A DNA stretch of 25,732 bases from positions 1 through 25,732 of the forward strand of contig JADFJB010000062.1 in assembly GCA_022566355.1 (NCBI GenBank). Reading direction: 5' to 3'. Source of the DNA: a candidate division KSB1 bacterium. Its GTDB lineage: Bacteria; Zhuqueibacterota; JdFR-76; DREG01. The notes beneath the pieces are model-generated. The model was not told where the DNA came from. It was given only the letters and a program-made list of their open reading frames with translations, and ran no database searches. Made by a program: the position numbers and the translations under genes. Below are positions 7,673 through 15,680 of this stretch, in pieces (the first letter of the stretch is position 1; the number at the start of each line of letters is the position of its first letter).

Positions 7673-8044
7673 TTAATTCAGGTCGCAAACCATTTTAATA
7701 CATTTTTCAATTTTTTGCATTAATTGCCAATCCGCGTGTGCAATTTTCTTAATTAAATGATTGTTTTTGTATTTATACAATCGACGGTTGTCAATTGCGC
7801 GAACTTGATCGATCATAAGATCTGAATCGACTTGAAATCCTTTACTTCCCTTAGGTATTCGAACCCGCAATGGTTCGGCATTCTCTTCTATATTTGATGT
7901 AACAGGAATAACGATAGTAGAAGGATGTTTAGCTACATTCAATAAATCTGTCTGCAATACTAACACTGGACGAGTCTTTCCTGCTTCCTTACCTCTTTGT
8001 GGATTCAGATCAGCTAAATAGAAACAGCCACGTTCAATATTCAT
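7673..8044 (-). CDS. MazF/PemK-type mRNA interferase toxin
   Basis: This 123-residue toxin of the PemK/MazF family is expected to cleave mRNA at a short sequence. The N-terminal R-G-x-x-x-x-x-L-x-P-x-x-G-K-E motif leads into R-P-V-L-V-L-Q (Arg25) and V-I-P-V-T-S (Thr49), the pair that forms the catalytic centre in characterised MazF proteins. Full length. It starts 9 bp after the stop of the upstream antitoxin gene and is very probably co-transcribed from the promoter at 8326-8356. The whole pair runs opposite to the flanking cupin sequences. Confidence 0.9.
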   Translation of the reverse strand: MNIERGCFYLADLNPQRGKEAGKTRPVLVLQTDLLNVAKHPSTIVIPVTSNIEENAEPLRVRIPKGSKGFQVDSDLMIDQVRAIDNRRLYKYKNNHLIKKIAHADWQLMQKIEKCIKMVCDLN

Positions 8045-8053
8045 AATTCGTTC

Positions 8054-8287
8054 TTATTCACTAATTAAATCAATATTTTCAAATTCATTGCAAACAGAAA
8101 TGCTTTCATCGCGACATTTTTTTGATGCAATATTAAATTGTTCAGCTAAGAATTCCCGTTCAGTCTTGACAATGTAATAATTAATAGCTTCTCTAATATA
8201 AACACTTCTATTTTTATTAAGCTTTTTCCTTATAGAATCTAGTTTTGATAATTGTTTATCCGGAATATTTAAGTTTACATATGGCAT
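8054..8287 (-). CDS. Ribbon-helix-helix antitoxin (MazE-like) of the MazF pair
   Basis: This is a 77-residue protein. The N-terminal M-P-Y-V-N-L-N-I-P-D-K strand and the following L-D-S-I-R-K-K-L-N-K-N-R-S-V-Y-I-R-E-A-I helices fit a ribbon-helix-helix DNA-binding fold. The C-terminus is acidic, as expected for the toxin-binding tail. The start at 8287 is chosen because AAGGA lies 7 bases upstream of it; in-frame ATGs at 8293 and 8323 lack usable ribosome sites. It probably represses its own promoter through the direct repeats at 8299-8335. Confidence 0.8.
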   Translation of the reverse strand: MPYVNLNIPDKQLSKLDSIRKKLNKNRSVYIREAINYYIVKTEREFLAEQFNIASKKCRDESISVCNEFENIDLISE

Positions 8288-8298
8288 TAGCATATCCT

Positions 8299-8335
8299 TA
8301 TTATATATGGAATATAAATACAACTATTATATATG
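8299..8335. promoter_or_regulatory. Direct repeats upstream of the antitoxin gene, likely autoregulatory operator
   Basis: The 11-mer TATTATATATG (plus strand) occurs at 8299-8309 and again at 8325-8335. The second copy covers the -10 region of the promoter. Spaced short repeats are typical binding sites of ribbon-helix-helix antitoxins. Confidence 0.45.
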
Positions 8336-8356
8336 AGAATTATATAGGATTGTCAA
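8326..8356 (-). promoter_or_regulatory. Promoter of the MazEF-like operon
   Basis: On the minus strand a perfect TTGACA (8356-8351) is followed after 19 bases by TATAAT (8331-8326). A TATATA at 17-base spacing overlaps it. Transcription would begin about 30 bases before the antitoxin ATG at 8287. Confidence 0.6.
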
Positions 8357-8401
8357 GCTATTTATTGATAGTAAATCAGAAATTCTTTAAAACCATTTCA
8401 A

Positions 8402-8485
8402 ACGGCGCTTACGAAGAATGAAGCAGTGCAAACGGTTGATGCCTGGTCTCCCATTATAGAAGAACTTTTAGATAAAGAAAATTAA
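8402..8485 (+). pseudogene. Remnant of a second cupin gene (3' end only)
   Basis: Translation gives T-K-N-E-A-V-Q-T-V-D-A-W followed by a divergent tail and TAA. The intact cupin at 7245-7604 has T-K-N-E-A-V-K-A-V-D-A-W at the same place. The DNA is almost identical over 7525-7562 versus 8409-8446, a constant offset of 884 bp. No cupin 5' portion precedes it; the toxin-antitoxin pair lies in the gap. Confidence 0.8.
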
Positions 8486-8522
8486 ACAAAGTTTATAGCT
8501 TCTCAGAAGATGAATTTAAATA

Positions 8523-8885
8523 TTAGTCATTGGGTATTTCTAATATTTGTTTCCCATGAACTAACTCAATATCCCCGGGCTCTTTTCGAATATTTTCGAA
8601 ATCAGGATCTCTTTGCATCCGATCGAAATTTTCATATCCGGCAGTAACCGCATTTTTAAGCAATTCAACGGCTCAGTCTTTCTCTTTTAATCGCGAGTAC
8701 AGACAAACTCCGTAATATAACATCACAGGATCGCCCGGACTCAACTGGAGCGCTTTTTCTCCTTCCTTTTTTGCCTCATCAATCTTGTCAGCTTGAGTCA
8801 AAGTCACGGCATACGACATTCTCTTATTATGAGTCTTCGGGGTGCTGAGATAAATATTTTGGATAAAGTTCAATGATTGCTGCAA
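8523..8885 (-). pseudogene. Decayed TPR-repeat protein fragment
   Basis: A 70-codon segment contains a TPR-like E-A-K-K-E-G-E-K-A-L-Q-L-S-P-G-D-P and stops at a TGA at 8673-8675. Reading on in the same frame gives A-V-E-L-L-K-N-A-V-T-A-G-Y and R-D-P-D-F-E-N-I-R-K-E-P, ending at TAA 8523-8525. That is the typical C-terminal end of kinase- or cyclase-linked TPR proteins. The frame therefore carries one premature stop and lacks its N-terminal part. No functional start is evident; the frame is open back to a stop at 8907-8909. Confidence 0.75.
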
Positions 8886-8901
8886 TATGACTAAAAAATT
8901 G

Positions 8902-8962
8902 CCTAGTTAAACGATTCCTAATTATCATCGCAATATTCAATGACATAAATTATGCTTAAGTT
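8902..8962 (+). repeat. 61-bp dispersed repeat, copy 1
   Basis: It begins CCTAGTTAAACGATTCC and ends TATGCTTAAGTT. The reverse complement of 25146-25206 matches it at 56 of 61 positions with no gaps, and the similarity ends sharply at both sides. It lies in a 290-bp stretch (8886-9176) that otherwise holds no gene I can recognise. Confidence 0.85.
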
Positions 8963-9176
8963 TGCTGTCTAAGTCACTTTATGGTTATTTCGCACGATCG
9001 AACCTCAAAAATATTATTCTAAAATTTTAATATCATGTATTAGTATTGAATAATTAACTTATGAATCGATGTCGTAGTAGTAAATATTTACTCGTATGAA
9101 ACAGGGTAATTTTCGATGGAATAAACGAGATTTATAATTTCATGTATATCAGGAGCCATAAAGCAAAACTTACTTA

Positions 9177-10733
9177 TTATTTACTCACAGCCAACATCTC
9201 ATCATCCAAGGTTACATTATATCGCTTATTGGGGTCAGTATTTTCTAATTTTAAGACTCCACGCGGACAAACTGATGCACAGATGCCACAACCCACACAG
9301 GATGACCGGATGATGTTTTGTCCCCGCTGGGCATACCATCGTACATCGATTCCCATCTCACAATAGGTGGAGCAGTTACCGCAGGATATACATTGACCGC
9401 CGTTGGTCGTAATAACGAAACGGGACTTGAATTTCTGCACCATCCCCAAAATTGCCGCTAAGGGACAACCAAATCGACACCACATTCGATTTCCCATTAA
9501 GGGATAAAAGCCGGTTCCGATGACACCGGCAAATACGGACCCGATCAGGAAAGTGTATGCCTGGTTGACCCGCCAGGTGTAATTGCCGAAGAGCGAACCA
9601 TCTGAAACATAATTGACAATTTGCATAAAAGTCATAACAACAGCAAAAACCAAAACGGTATGAATCATCCAACGCTCGATGCGCCAGGATTTCACTGATT
9701 TATTTGAAAGATGACGGAATGGATCGCCGAGGGTTTCTGCCAAACCACCGCAGCCACACACCCATGAACAATACCATCTTTTGCCGAAGAAGTAAGTCAT
9801 CAATGGGACGACAATAGCCGCCAGAATGATACCCCAAAACAACATAAACATGCCAAGGTTGCCGCTATTTGTCAGACTGTTGAGATTCCAATCTGTGAAA
9901 AAAGAATAGTTTAACGGCCAGGCATTTTTAAAATCCATACTGGGGCGATTCATGCGCTCCAAAAGCGTGGGGATCATAAATGCAAAACCGAATTGAAAAA
10001 AAATGATTGAAGTTGTCCGAACCAAATGATAATTGCTGTGGCGATATTTGATAAACATACGAATGCCCATTACAATTATTACAAAAGTATATAATAAACC
10101 ATACAAAAACCAACGGTCCGCCGGTTGATTTCGCAAAAACTGGCTGACGGGATCGGTTAAAATAATCATGTTTACGATATACTCTGGGTACCAATACAGC
10201 AAGATGTAAAAGCCAATCAAGTAAATGCCGATGATAATTCCGATTAATCCGCGGTTCATGGTAGAGCTATTGAAGATGTGATTGTTCTTAATTCCCGGCA
10301 GTTGTTTCAGTCCGGGTAGGAAAAAAATCAAAGCGCCAACCGAGCCCATCACGATGGTCAGTAAAAGAAATAGGGGAGTGTTATCCCGCAAAAACCCGCT
10401 GGTGGATTCTTTTAACAGCCAAAATTTATATTCGCCAAGTTGATAGGGCTGAACGGTATTGTCATCATTGATATATTTTTCAATCTCATCGAGCATGACA
10501 AATTTAGATGAGAATATTTGATCTTTGAGCGGTGTAAGTTTTTCCAAACGATCAGCCGGAACTTTGGCTTTCGCCCGTTCGAGCACATCATCGGTAATTT
10601 GGTAATTGCCGATAAATATGGTAAATGTGAAAATCACAAGGCCGGTTATAAAAAGTGTCAATCCGAAAATTCGAATTATTTTCAAATTATTAAAAGAATT
10701 ATGGTTAGATTCAATATTGTGTTGTTCGGTCAT
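9177..10733 (-). CDS. NosR/NapH/CcoG-like polytopic membrane protein with two 4Fe-4S clusters
   Basis: This 518-residue protein has about seven hydrophobic segments (near 20-42, 120-140, 160-182, 208-226, 240-256, 293-316, 357-372) and cysteine motifs of the NosR/NapH class: C-S-W-V-C-G-C-G-G (Cys322, 326, 328) and W-C-R-F-G-C-P (Cys419, 423). A C-terminal ferredoxin domain carries two clusters, Cys448/451/454/458 and Cys479/482/485/489. Such proteins pass electrons between the membrane and soluble or periplasmic partners. It follows an FAD oxidoreductase gene by 39 bp on the same strand, so the pair probably forms one electron-transfer unit. Partner enzymes (nitrous oxide reductase, nitrate reductase or cytochrome oxidase genes) are not in the window, so the exact role is open. 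The start has a GTGGAG ribosome site. Confidence 0.85.
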   Translation of the reverse strand: MTEQHNIESNHNSFNNLKIIRIFGLTLFITGLVIFTFTIFIGNYQITDDVLERAKAKVPADRLEKLTPLKDQIFSSKFVMLDEIEKYINDDNTVQPYQLGEYKFWLLKESTSGFLRDNTPLFLLLTIVMGSVGALIFFLPGLKQLPGIKNNHIFNSSTMNRGLIGIIIGIYLIGFYILLYWYPEYIVNMIILTDPVSQFLRNQPADRWFLYGLLYTFVIIVMGIRMFIKYRHSNYHLVRTTSIIFFQFGFAFMIPTLLERMNRPSMDFKNAWPLNYSFFTDWNLNSLTNSGNLGMFMLFWGIILAAIVVPLMTYFFGKRWYCSWVCGCGGLAETLGDPFRHLSNKSVKSWRIERWMIHTVLVFAVVMTFMQIVNYVSDGSLFGNYTWRVNQAYTFLIGSVFAGVIGTGFYPLMGNRMWCRFGCPLAAILGMVQKFKSRFVITTNGGQCISCGNCSTYCEMGIDVRWYAQRGQNIIRSSCVGCGICASVCPRGVLKLENTDPNKRYNVTLDDEMLAVSK

Positions 10734-10772
10734 ACTTTCTCCACTTTGGATCTTCTGGATATTGATGAAATG

Positions 10773-12110
10773 CTATGCAAAGATTCGGCTAAAAAAACCT
10801 TCTTTCTGTTTTAGCTGAATTTGTTTGCCAAACTTTAGGTTATAATCATCTAAGATATCTTGCTCATAGTGGTGAAAAAATTCAGGATCGAAATTGGCTT
10901 CGCGTAAATTTTCTAAGGCAAACTCAATCGTTCGCCGCTCTTTGATCCAACGTTGGCAAACTTCCTGGCGCATACGTATGCCAAAGAAATTCATACCAAT
11001 CAGTTCATTAGAGAAGCTTTTATAAACAAAACGAACACATTGCCGTTTATCCGGATGCTCCCAATAAAAAGTTTCCTCACCTTCAACTGGCACATTGCTA
11101 ACAAAGCCATAAGTTTGGTACTCGATATCAAAAAATTTGGCCGAGTTAAACCAAATTCCTCGGTCGTATTGGGTCCTGTCGCCACAGATAGTTTTGGCCA
11201 GGGCTAAACCCTGCAATCTGCCTGTATACCACAATTGTTCGACGAGATTTCGGCTATCGCCACCTACTTTTATTTCCGCACAATCACCGGCGGCATAAAC
11301 ATCTTTAATGTTGGTCTCCAGATAATCATTCACCAACACACCGCGATTGGTTTCGACTTTTGTATCCTTTACCAGATCAATATTTGGATGAACCCCTGGC
11401 GTCAATCCGACAAAATCGCAAGGAATTTCTATCCCGTTTTGTGTTACTATAGCTCTAACACGGCCCTCTTTACCTGCCAGCATTTCTTTCAAATTGGTAT
11501 TTAACATTAAGTCAACACCATGTTCTAAAACATGATTACCGATCATCCGTGCTTCTTCCATTGGCAGGATATTATCCCAATAATAATTTTCCCGAACCAG
11601 GATAGTCAAAGGAATATTACGGGATAGAATCATTTCAGCAAGCTCAATCCCAATCAAACCACCGCCAACAATTACGGCATGAGAGCAATCTTTTGTATTA
11701 TTTTCAAGTAATTCCAAATCCTGGTACGAATACAACCCCTGCACGCCAGGCAAATCCTGGCCCGGCCAACCAAATTTATTGGACTTGGATCCGGTCGTAA
11801 TCACAAGCCTGTCGTAATGGATGGATCGACCATCTTCCAATCGTAACTCTTTCTGATCCGTATCAATTTTAGTAACAGCTCCCCGAACCAGGTCGATACG
11901 ATTTTTTTGCCAAAACCAGTTTTCGTAGGGTTTGGTTTGTTCATAACCCATGTGTCCCATGTAGATATACATTAAAGCAGTTCGGGAATAGAAGTGGTCT
12001 GTTTCGTTGGAAATAACCGTGATGGAACTATCACTAAGCTTCCGGACATGTCGGGCTGTCGTAATGCCAGTTATTCCATTTCCAATGATGACTAAATGTT
12101 GTTCTACCAT
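10773..12110 (-). CDS. FAD-dependent NAD(P) oxidoreductase (rubredoxin/nitrite-reductase-like reductase)
   Basis: This 445-residue pyridine nucleotide-disulfide oxidoreductase fold has an N-terminal FAD motif G-N-G-I-T-G (residues 10-15), a NAD(P) motif G-G-G-L-I-G (149-154) and the second FAD motif V-Y-A-A-G-D-C-A (271-278). No redox-active C-x-x-x-x-C is present near the first motif, so it is not a lipoamide dehydrogenase or mercuric reductase; it resembles NirB-N-terminal or rubredoxin-reductase enzymes. The C-terminal ~130 residues include a segment that may face its partner. It is the first gene of a two-gene minus-strand operon with the membrane ferredoxin, to which it could deliver NAD(P)H electrons (inference). 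A GGA upstream of ATG 12110 could act as the ribosome site. Confidence 0.85.
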   Translation of the reverse strand: MVEQHLVIIGNGITGITTARHVRKLSDSSITVISNETDHFYSRTALMYIYMGHMGYEQTKPYENWFWQKNRIDLVRGAVTKIDTDQKELRLEDGRSIHYDRLVITTGSKSNKFGWPGQDLPGVQGLYSYQDLELLENNTKDCSHAVIVGGGLIGIELAEMILSRNIPLTILVRENYYWDNILPMEEARMIGNHVLEHGVDLMLNTNLKEMLAGKEGRVRAIVTQNGIEIPCDFVGLTPGVHPNIDLVKDTKVETNRGVLVNDYLETNIKDVYAAGDCAEIKVGGDSRNLVEQLWYTGRLQGLALAKTICGDRTQYDRGIWFNSAKFFDIEYQTYGFVSNVPVEGEETFYWEHPDKRQCVRFVYKSFSNELIGMNFFGIRMRQEVCQRWIKERRTIEFALENLREANFDPEFFHHYEQDILDDYNLKFGKQIQLKQKEGFFSRIFA

Positions 12111-12352
12111 TTTTTAGTTCCAGCAAAATTATGCATGATATCTTGAAGCTTGATGAAATTTATTAAAAAATGTAACAATTAGATTTGATTTATATTTCAA
12201 ATTACTTAAGGTTTTAGCCACAGAGATAAAAGAGGTTTAATCTAGTTATTTAATTTGTCATTGCAAATAACAAATTGAATTTTTATGAGCAAATAAAATC
12301 TCTTCAAATAATTGAGTGCTCTAACACGCATGTTTTGATTGAAAAGCCAAGG

Positions 12353-12358
12353 TATAAT
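12353..12358 (+). promoter_or_regulatory. -10 box in front of mtaB
   Basis: A perfect TATAAT at 12353-12358 lies 20 bases before the ATG at 12378; the -35 region is poor. It makes the upstream in-frame TTG at 12339 an unlikely start. Confidence 0.35.
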
Positions 12359-12377
12359 TCCTATATTTTGCCTGCTT

Positions 12378-13682
12378 ATGAAAAAGGAAAATCAAAATAA
12401 AAAAGAGAAAGTCTCTTTTTATACACTTGGCTGCCGGTTAAACCAGGCTGAGACAGCAATTATTAAGCGTGGTTTTGAAGCTGACGGATACCAAGTCGTG
12501 AACTTTAATGACCCCGCAGATTTAGTGGTGATTAATACATGTACGGTTACTGCAAACGGTGACGCGGACACGCGAAGAACGGTTAATAAAGTGAACCGCA
12601 TTAATGCGGAAGCAAAAATTGCCCTGGTGGGCTGCCAGGCACAGGTTCAGAGAGAGAAATTACTCGAATTGCCTGGCGTGCAATGGGTGGTTGGCAATGG
12701 TGTTAAAATGCAATTAGCCAAAGTGTTGGCGGAAGCTGGTACAGATACTCCTCAAGTGATCACACCAACAATTGAACGCAAAAGTTTTACCATACCCATA
12801 GCAGGAATCGATCCCGGTAGAACGCGGGCTAATCTAAAAATACAGGATGGCTGCGATTTTTTCTGTTCATTTTGTGAAATTCCATTTGCCCGCGGAAGAG
12901 CCAGGAGTCGAGAATTTGATGATATTCAAAAAGAGGCCGAACAACTGGTGGCTGCAGGATATAAAGAATTGGTATTAACGGGGATAAATATTGGTACCTA
13001 TTCCTACGAAGGTGAATCTCTGGCAAATGTTTTAATTGGCTTATTAAGGTTCACGAACCTGAAGAGAATTCGAATCTCATCCATCGAGCCTACGACAATA
13101 GCGGAAGATTTTATAAGGGTAATCAATTCGAATAAAAAATTCTGTCGCTATCTCCATATTCCTATCCAGAGTGGCTGTGATGAGATTTTACAAGCGATGA
13201 AGCGTAAATATACTGTTTCTGAGTTTGGGAAATTCCTGTCGTTTGCAAATGATAAAATACCAGATGTCTGCTTAGGTACCGATGTGATTGTCGGATTTCC
13301 AGGTGAGACAGATGTTCATTTTGATGAGACTTACCAAATGTTGCTCGAGTCACCTTTCGCTTATTTTCATGTATTTAGTTATTCGGATCGAGATCATACA
13401 CGCAGTCGCAAATCTATAAATAAAGTTGAGAAATCCGTGATCCACGAGCGAAGTAAAAGATTGCGGGAACTAAGCCTGCGCAAGCGTACCTCTTTTTTTG
13501 ATCGCTTCATCGATCGGGAAATGCCCGTTTTATTCGAACAAAAGAAAAACGGATTTTGGACCGGATTGACAGATAATTATATTCGGGTAAAAACTGAATC
13601 GGATATAAATTTAGAGAATGAGATAGTACAAGTGCGACTTGAAGAGATTGAACAGCAAGCCATGATTGGGACAATTGCATGA
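12378..13682 (+). CDS. mtaB: tRNA (t6A37) methylthiotransferase MtaB
   Basis: This 434-residue radical-SAM methylthiotransferase should convert t6A37 to ms2t6A in ANN-decoding tRNAs. The N-terminal domain has the auxiliary-cluster cysteines Cys19 (L-G-C-R-L-N), Cys55 (N-T-C-T-V) and Cys86 (V-G-C-Q). The radical-SAM triad is Cys159/163/166 in D-G-C-D-F-F-C-S-F-C. The L-G-C-R-L-N-Q-A-E start, C-T-V-T and A-D-x-D-T-R-R signature separate MtaB from MiaB and RimO. A C-terminal TRAM-like domain follows. The ATG at 12378 is preferred over the TTG at 12339 because of the -10 box. Its stop overlaps the miaB start as ATGA, so the two genes are translationally coupled. Confidence 0.92.
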   Translation: MKKENQNKKEKVSFYTLGCRLNQAETAIIKRGFEADGYQVVNFNDPADLVVINTCTVTANGDADTRRTVNKVNRINAEAKIALVGCQAQVQREKLLELPGVQWVVGNGVKMQLAKVLAEAGTDTPQVITPTIERKSFTIPIAGIDPGRTRANLKIQDGCDFFCSFCEIPFARGRARSREFDDIQKEAEQLVAAGYKELVLTGINIGTYSYEGESLANVLIGLLRFTNLKRIRISSIEPTTIAEDFIRVINSNKKFCRYLHIPIQSGCDEILQAMKRKYTVSEFGKFLSFANDKIPDVCLGTDVIVGFPGETDVHFDETYQMLLESPFAYFHVFSYSDRDHTRSRKSINKVEKSVIHERSKRLRELSLRKRTSFFDRFIDREMPVLFEQKKNGFWTGLTDNYIRVKTESDINLENEIVQVRLEEIEQQAMIGTIA

Positions 13683-15001
13683 AAAAAGTGTACATAGAAA
13701 CGTACGGCTGCCAGATGAATGTATACGATTCGGAGATCGTCAAAACCGTGCTTAAGGAACATGACTACGAAATCATCCATTCGGAAGAAGATGCTGATAT
13801 TGTCCTCCTTAATACCTGCTCGGTTCGCGATAACGCAAATCGCAAGGTGTACGGCAGAATTCACAGGATAAAACACGGGAGTAACGGTAAGAATGTTAAA
13901 ATTGGAATATTGGGTTGTATGGCCACAAATTTTCGCAAGAAGCTGTTGGAAAATCCCAATCTTCCTATTGATTTTATTGCCGGACCTGACAGCTATAAAC
14001 GACTACCTCAATTGATTGAAAATTTAGAGGTCAAAAGCAAAAACCATTTTGATGTAACCCTGTCGGAGTTCGAAACCTACTCCGATGTTTACCCATCGTC
14101 AAGAGAAAAGGGCGTGAATGCTTGGATTGCGGTTATGCGAGGATGCGATAATTTTTGCACATTTTGCGTTGTTCCATATACCCGCGGACGGGAGCGCAGC
14201 CGCTCGCCGGAGAACATAAAAGATGAGGTAGTAAAGCTTACAGCAAACGGCTTTTGCCAGGTTACATTACTTGGCCAAAATGTCAATTCATACAAATATG
14301 AGGGTAAGGACTTTGCTTATCTTTTGGAAACCATCAGCACAGTAGACGGTATCGAAAGGATCCGGTTTACTTCACCACATCCCAAAGATTTTCCCGGGGA
14401 TCTGTTAAAATTGATCGCAGAAAATCCGAAAGTATGTAGTCAAATTCACCTGCCGCTGCAAGCAGGGAATAATCGCATTCTGGACATTATGAACCGCACT
14501 TATACCAGGGAGGAATATCTCAACCTGGTAGATGAAATACGAGATCTCATTCCTGGAATTGTTCTTTCCACAGATATCATCGTAGGATTTCCCTCGGAAA
14601 CAGATGAAGAGTTTGAAGATACAGTAAAAGTGATGGAAGAAGTGGAATACGATTCCGCGTTCATTTTTAAGTATTCGGAAAGACCCCAGACCGTGGCTAT
14701 ACGTAAATTCCCTGATGATGTCCCTGATGCGGTCAAAACCGAGCGGATCGTCAAACTAAATGAAATCCAAAGAGCGCATTCGATCAAGAGAAATAAAGCG
14801 CATATCGGACAGGTTCACGAAGTACTTATTGAAGAAGAAAAGACAAAAAAATCCGAACATGAATTCCAGGGTCGAAACGACGGCAATAAAATTGTAATAT
14901 TTCCAAAGGGGAATTATCAACGAGGACAGTTCGTTAACGTAAAAATTACTGATGCTACTCCGAATGTTCTGCGTGGGGAAGTGGTTGAAAAGAAAACATA
15001 A
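13679..15001 (+). CDS. miaB: tRNA-2-methylthio-N6-dimethylallyladenosine synthase MiaB
   Basis: This 440-residue radical-SAM methylthiotransferase adds the 2-methylthio group to i6A37 in UNN-decoding tRNAs. It starts Y-I-E-T-Y-G-C-Q-M-N (Cys11), with Cys47 (N-T-C-S-V-R) and Cys80 (L-G-C-M-A), and has the radical-SAM triad Cys156/160/163 in G-C-D-N-F-C-T-F-C followed by V-V-P-Y-T-R-G-R-E-R-S-R. L-L-G-Q-N-V-N-S-Y and the TRAM domain at the end complete the family pattern. Full length. The start codon overlaps the mtaB stop by 4 bp. Confidence 0.95.
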   Translation: MKKVYIETYGCQMNVYDSEIVKTVLKEHDYEIIHSEEDADIVLLNTCSVRDNANRKVYGRIHRIKHGSNGKNVKIGILGCMATNFRKKLLENPNLPIDFIAGPDSYKRLPQLIENLEVKSKNHFDVTLSEFETYSDVYPSSREKGVNAWIAVMRGCDNFCTFCVVPYTRGRERSRSPENIKDEVVKLTANGFCQVTLLGQNVNSYKYEGKDFAYLLETISTVDGIERIRFTSPHPKDFPGDLLKLIAENPKVCSQIHLPLQAGNNRILDIMNRTYTREEYLNLVDEIRDLIPGIVLSTDIIVGFPSETDEEFEDTVKVMEEVEYDSAFIFKYSERPQTVAIRKFPDDVPDAVKTERIVKLNEIQRAHSIKRNKAHIGQVHEVLIEEEKTKKSEHEFQGRNDGNKIVIFPKGNYQRGQFVNVKITDATPNVLRGEVVEKKT

Positions 15002-15036
15002 ATAAAATTTGCAAAATTTAGGTATTCGTTAGTAAC

Positions 15037-15056
15037 TTAGTCATATATTCGACTAA
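15037..15056. promoter_or_regulatory. Inverted repeat upstream of the Phd-type antitoxin gene
   Basis: TTAGTC (15037-15042) and GACTAA (15051-15056) form a perfect 6-bp inverted repeat with an 8-bp AT-rich spacer, 17 bases before the antitoxin ATG. Phd/YefM antitoxins bind short palindromes in this position, so it is a likely operator. Confidence 0.45.
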
Positions 15057-15072
15057 ACTGAGGATTAACAGC

Positions 15073-15297
15073 ATGCATCAAGTTAATATACACGAAGCAA
15101 AAACACATTTCTCAAAATTGATCAAAGAGGTCATCAACGGCGGTGAAGTGATCATTGCGAAAGGAAATAAACCCATAGCAAAGCTCATTGCTATTGAGGA
15201 ACATCGGCCTCAAAGAAAACTCGGAACAGCAAAGGGTAAGATTGAAATTGCAACTGATTTTAATGTCTCACTAAAAGATTTCAGCGAATATCAATGA
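15073..15297 (+). CDS. Phd/YefM-type antitoxin
   Basis: This 74-residue antitoxin has the Phd/YefM N-terminal fold: M-H-Q-V-N-I-H-E-A-K-T-H-F-S-K-L, then G-G-E-V-I-I-A-K-G-N-K-P-I-A-K-L. The acidic C-terminal tail (S-L-K-D-F-S-E-Y) would bind the toxin. The gene ends with an ATGA overlap with the toxin gene, the usual translational coupling. The start ATG at 15073 has GAGGA 10 bases upstream. Confidence 0.9.
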   Translation: MHQVNIHEAKTHFSKLIKEVINGGEVIIAKGNKPIAKLIAIEEHRPQRKLGTAKGKIEIATDFNVSLKDFSEYQ

Positions 15298-15680
15298 AAT
15301 ACCTACTTGACACTCATGTATTTCTATGGATTATTGAAGATAATCCAAATCTCACTGAAAGGGTAAAAGACATTTATTTAGCAAATTCAAATGATATTTT
15401 CCTGAGTGTAGCAAGTATTTGGGAAATGTCTATCAAAATCAGTTTAAAAAAACTGAAGATCAAAGGGTTGTTGAATCGTTTTGTAGATAAACATGTGTTA
15501 GGAAATAATATCCGTTTCCTTGAAATCTCGGCACAACATGTTTTTCCCATCGCAAGACTTCCTTTTTATCACAGAGATCCTTTTGACAGATTATTGGTTT
15601 CACAATGTATTGAGGAAAAGATGGACTTGATCAGTGGTGATAGGATTTTTGATAAATATGATGTGAAAAGAATATGGTAG
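15294..15680 (+). CDS. PIN-domain ribonuclease toxin (VapC type)
   Basis: This 128-residue PIN domain begins M-K-Y-L-L-D-T-H-V-F-L-W. The acidic metal-binding set fits Asp6, Glu44 (S-I-W-E-M-S-I-K), Asp95 and Asp98 (H-R-D-P-F-D-R) and Asp116 (S-G-D-R). The H-R-D-P-F-D-R-L-L motif is typical of the VapC subgroup paired with Phd-type antitoxins. It probably cleaves RNA such as tRNA or rRNA; the target cannot be read. Complete and coupled to the antitoxin. Confidence 0.92.
   Translation: MKYLLDTHVFLWIIEDNPNLTERVKDIYLANSNDIFLSVASIWEMSIKISLKKLKIKGLLNRFVDKHVLGNNIRFLEISAQHVFPIARLPFYHRDPFDRLLVSQCIEEKMDLISGDRIFDKYDVKRIW

Noticed and set aside
9142-9366. Plus-strand frame of 74 codons
   Set aside because: It lies almost wholly antisense to the well-supported membrane ferredoxin gene and has no recognisable domain.
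12339-12377. TTG start for mtaB at 12339
   Set aside because: A TATAAT at 12353-12358 lies inside that extension, and the family begins close to the ATG at 12378.
13577-13876. Minus-strand frame across the mtaB-miaB junction
   Set aside because: Both sense genes are family-certain here; no ribosome site or domain supports the antisense frame.
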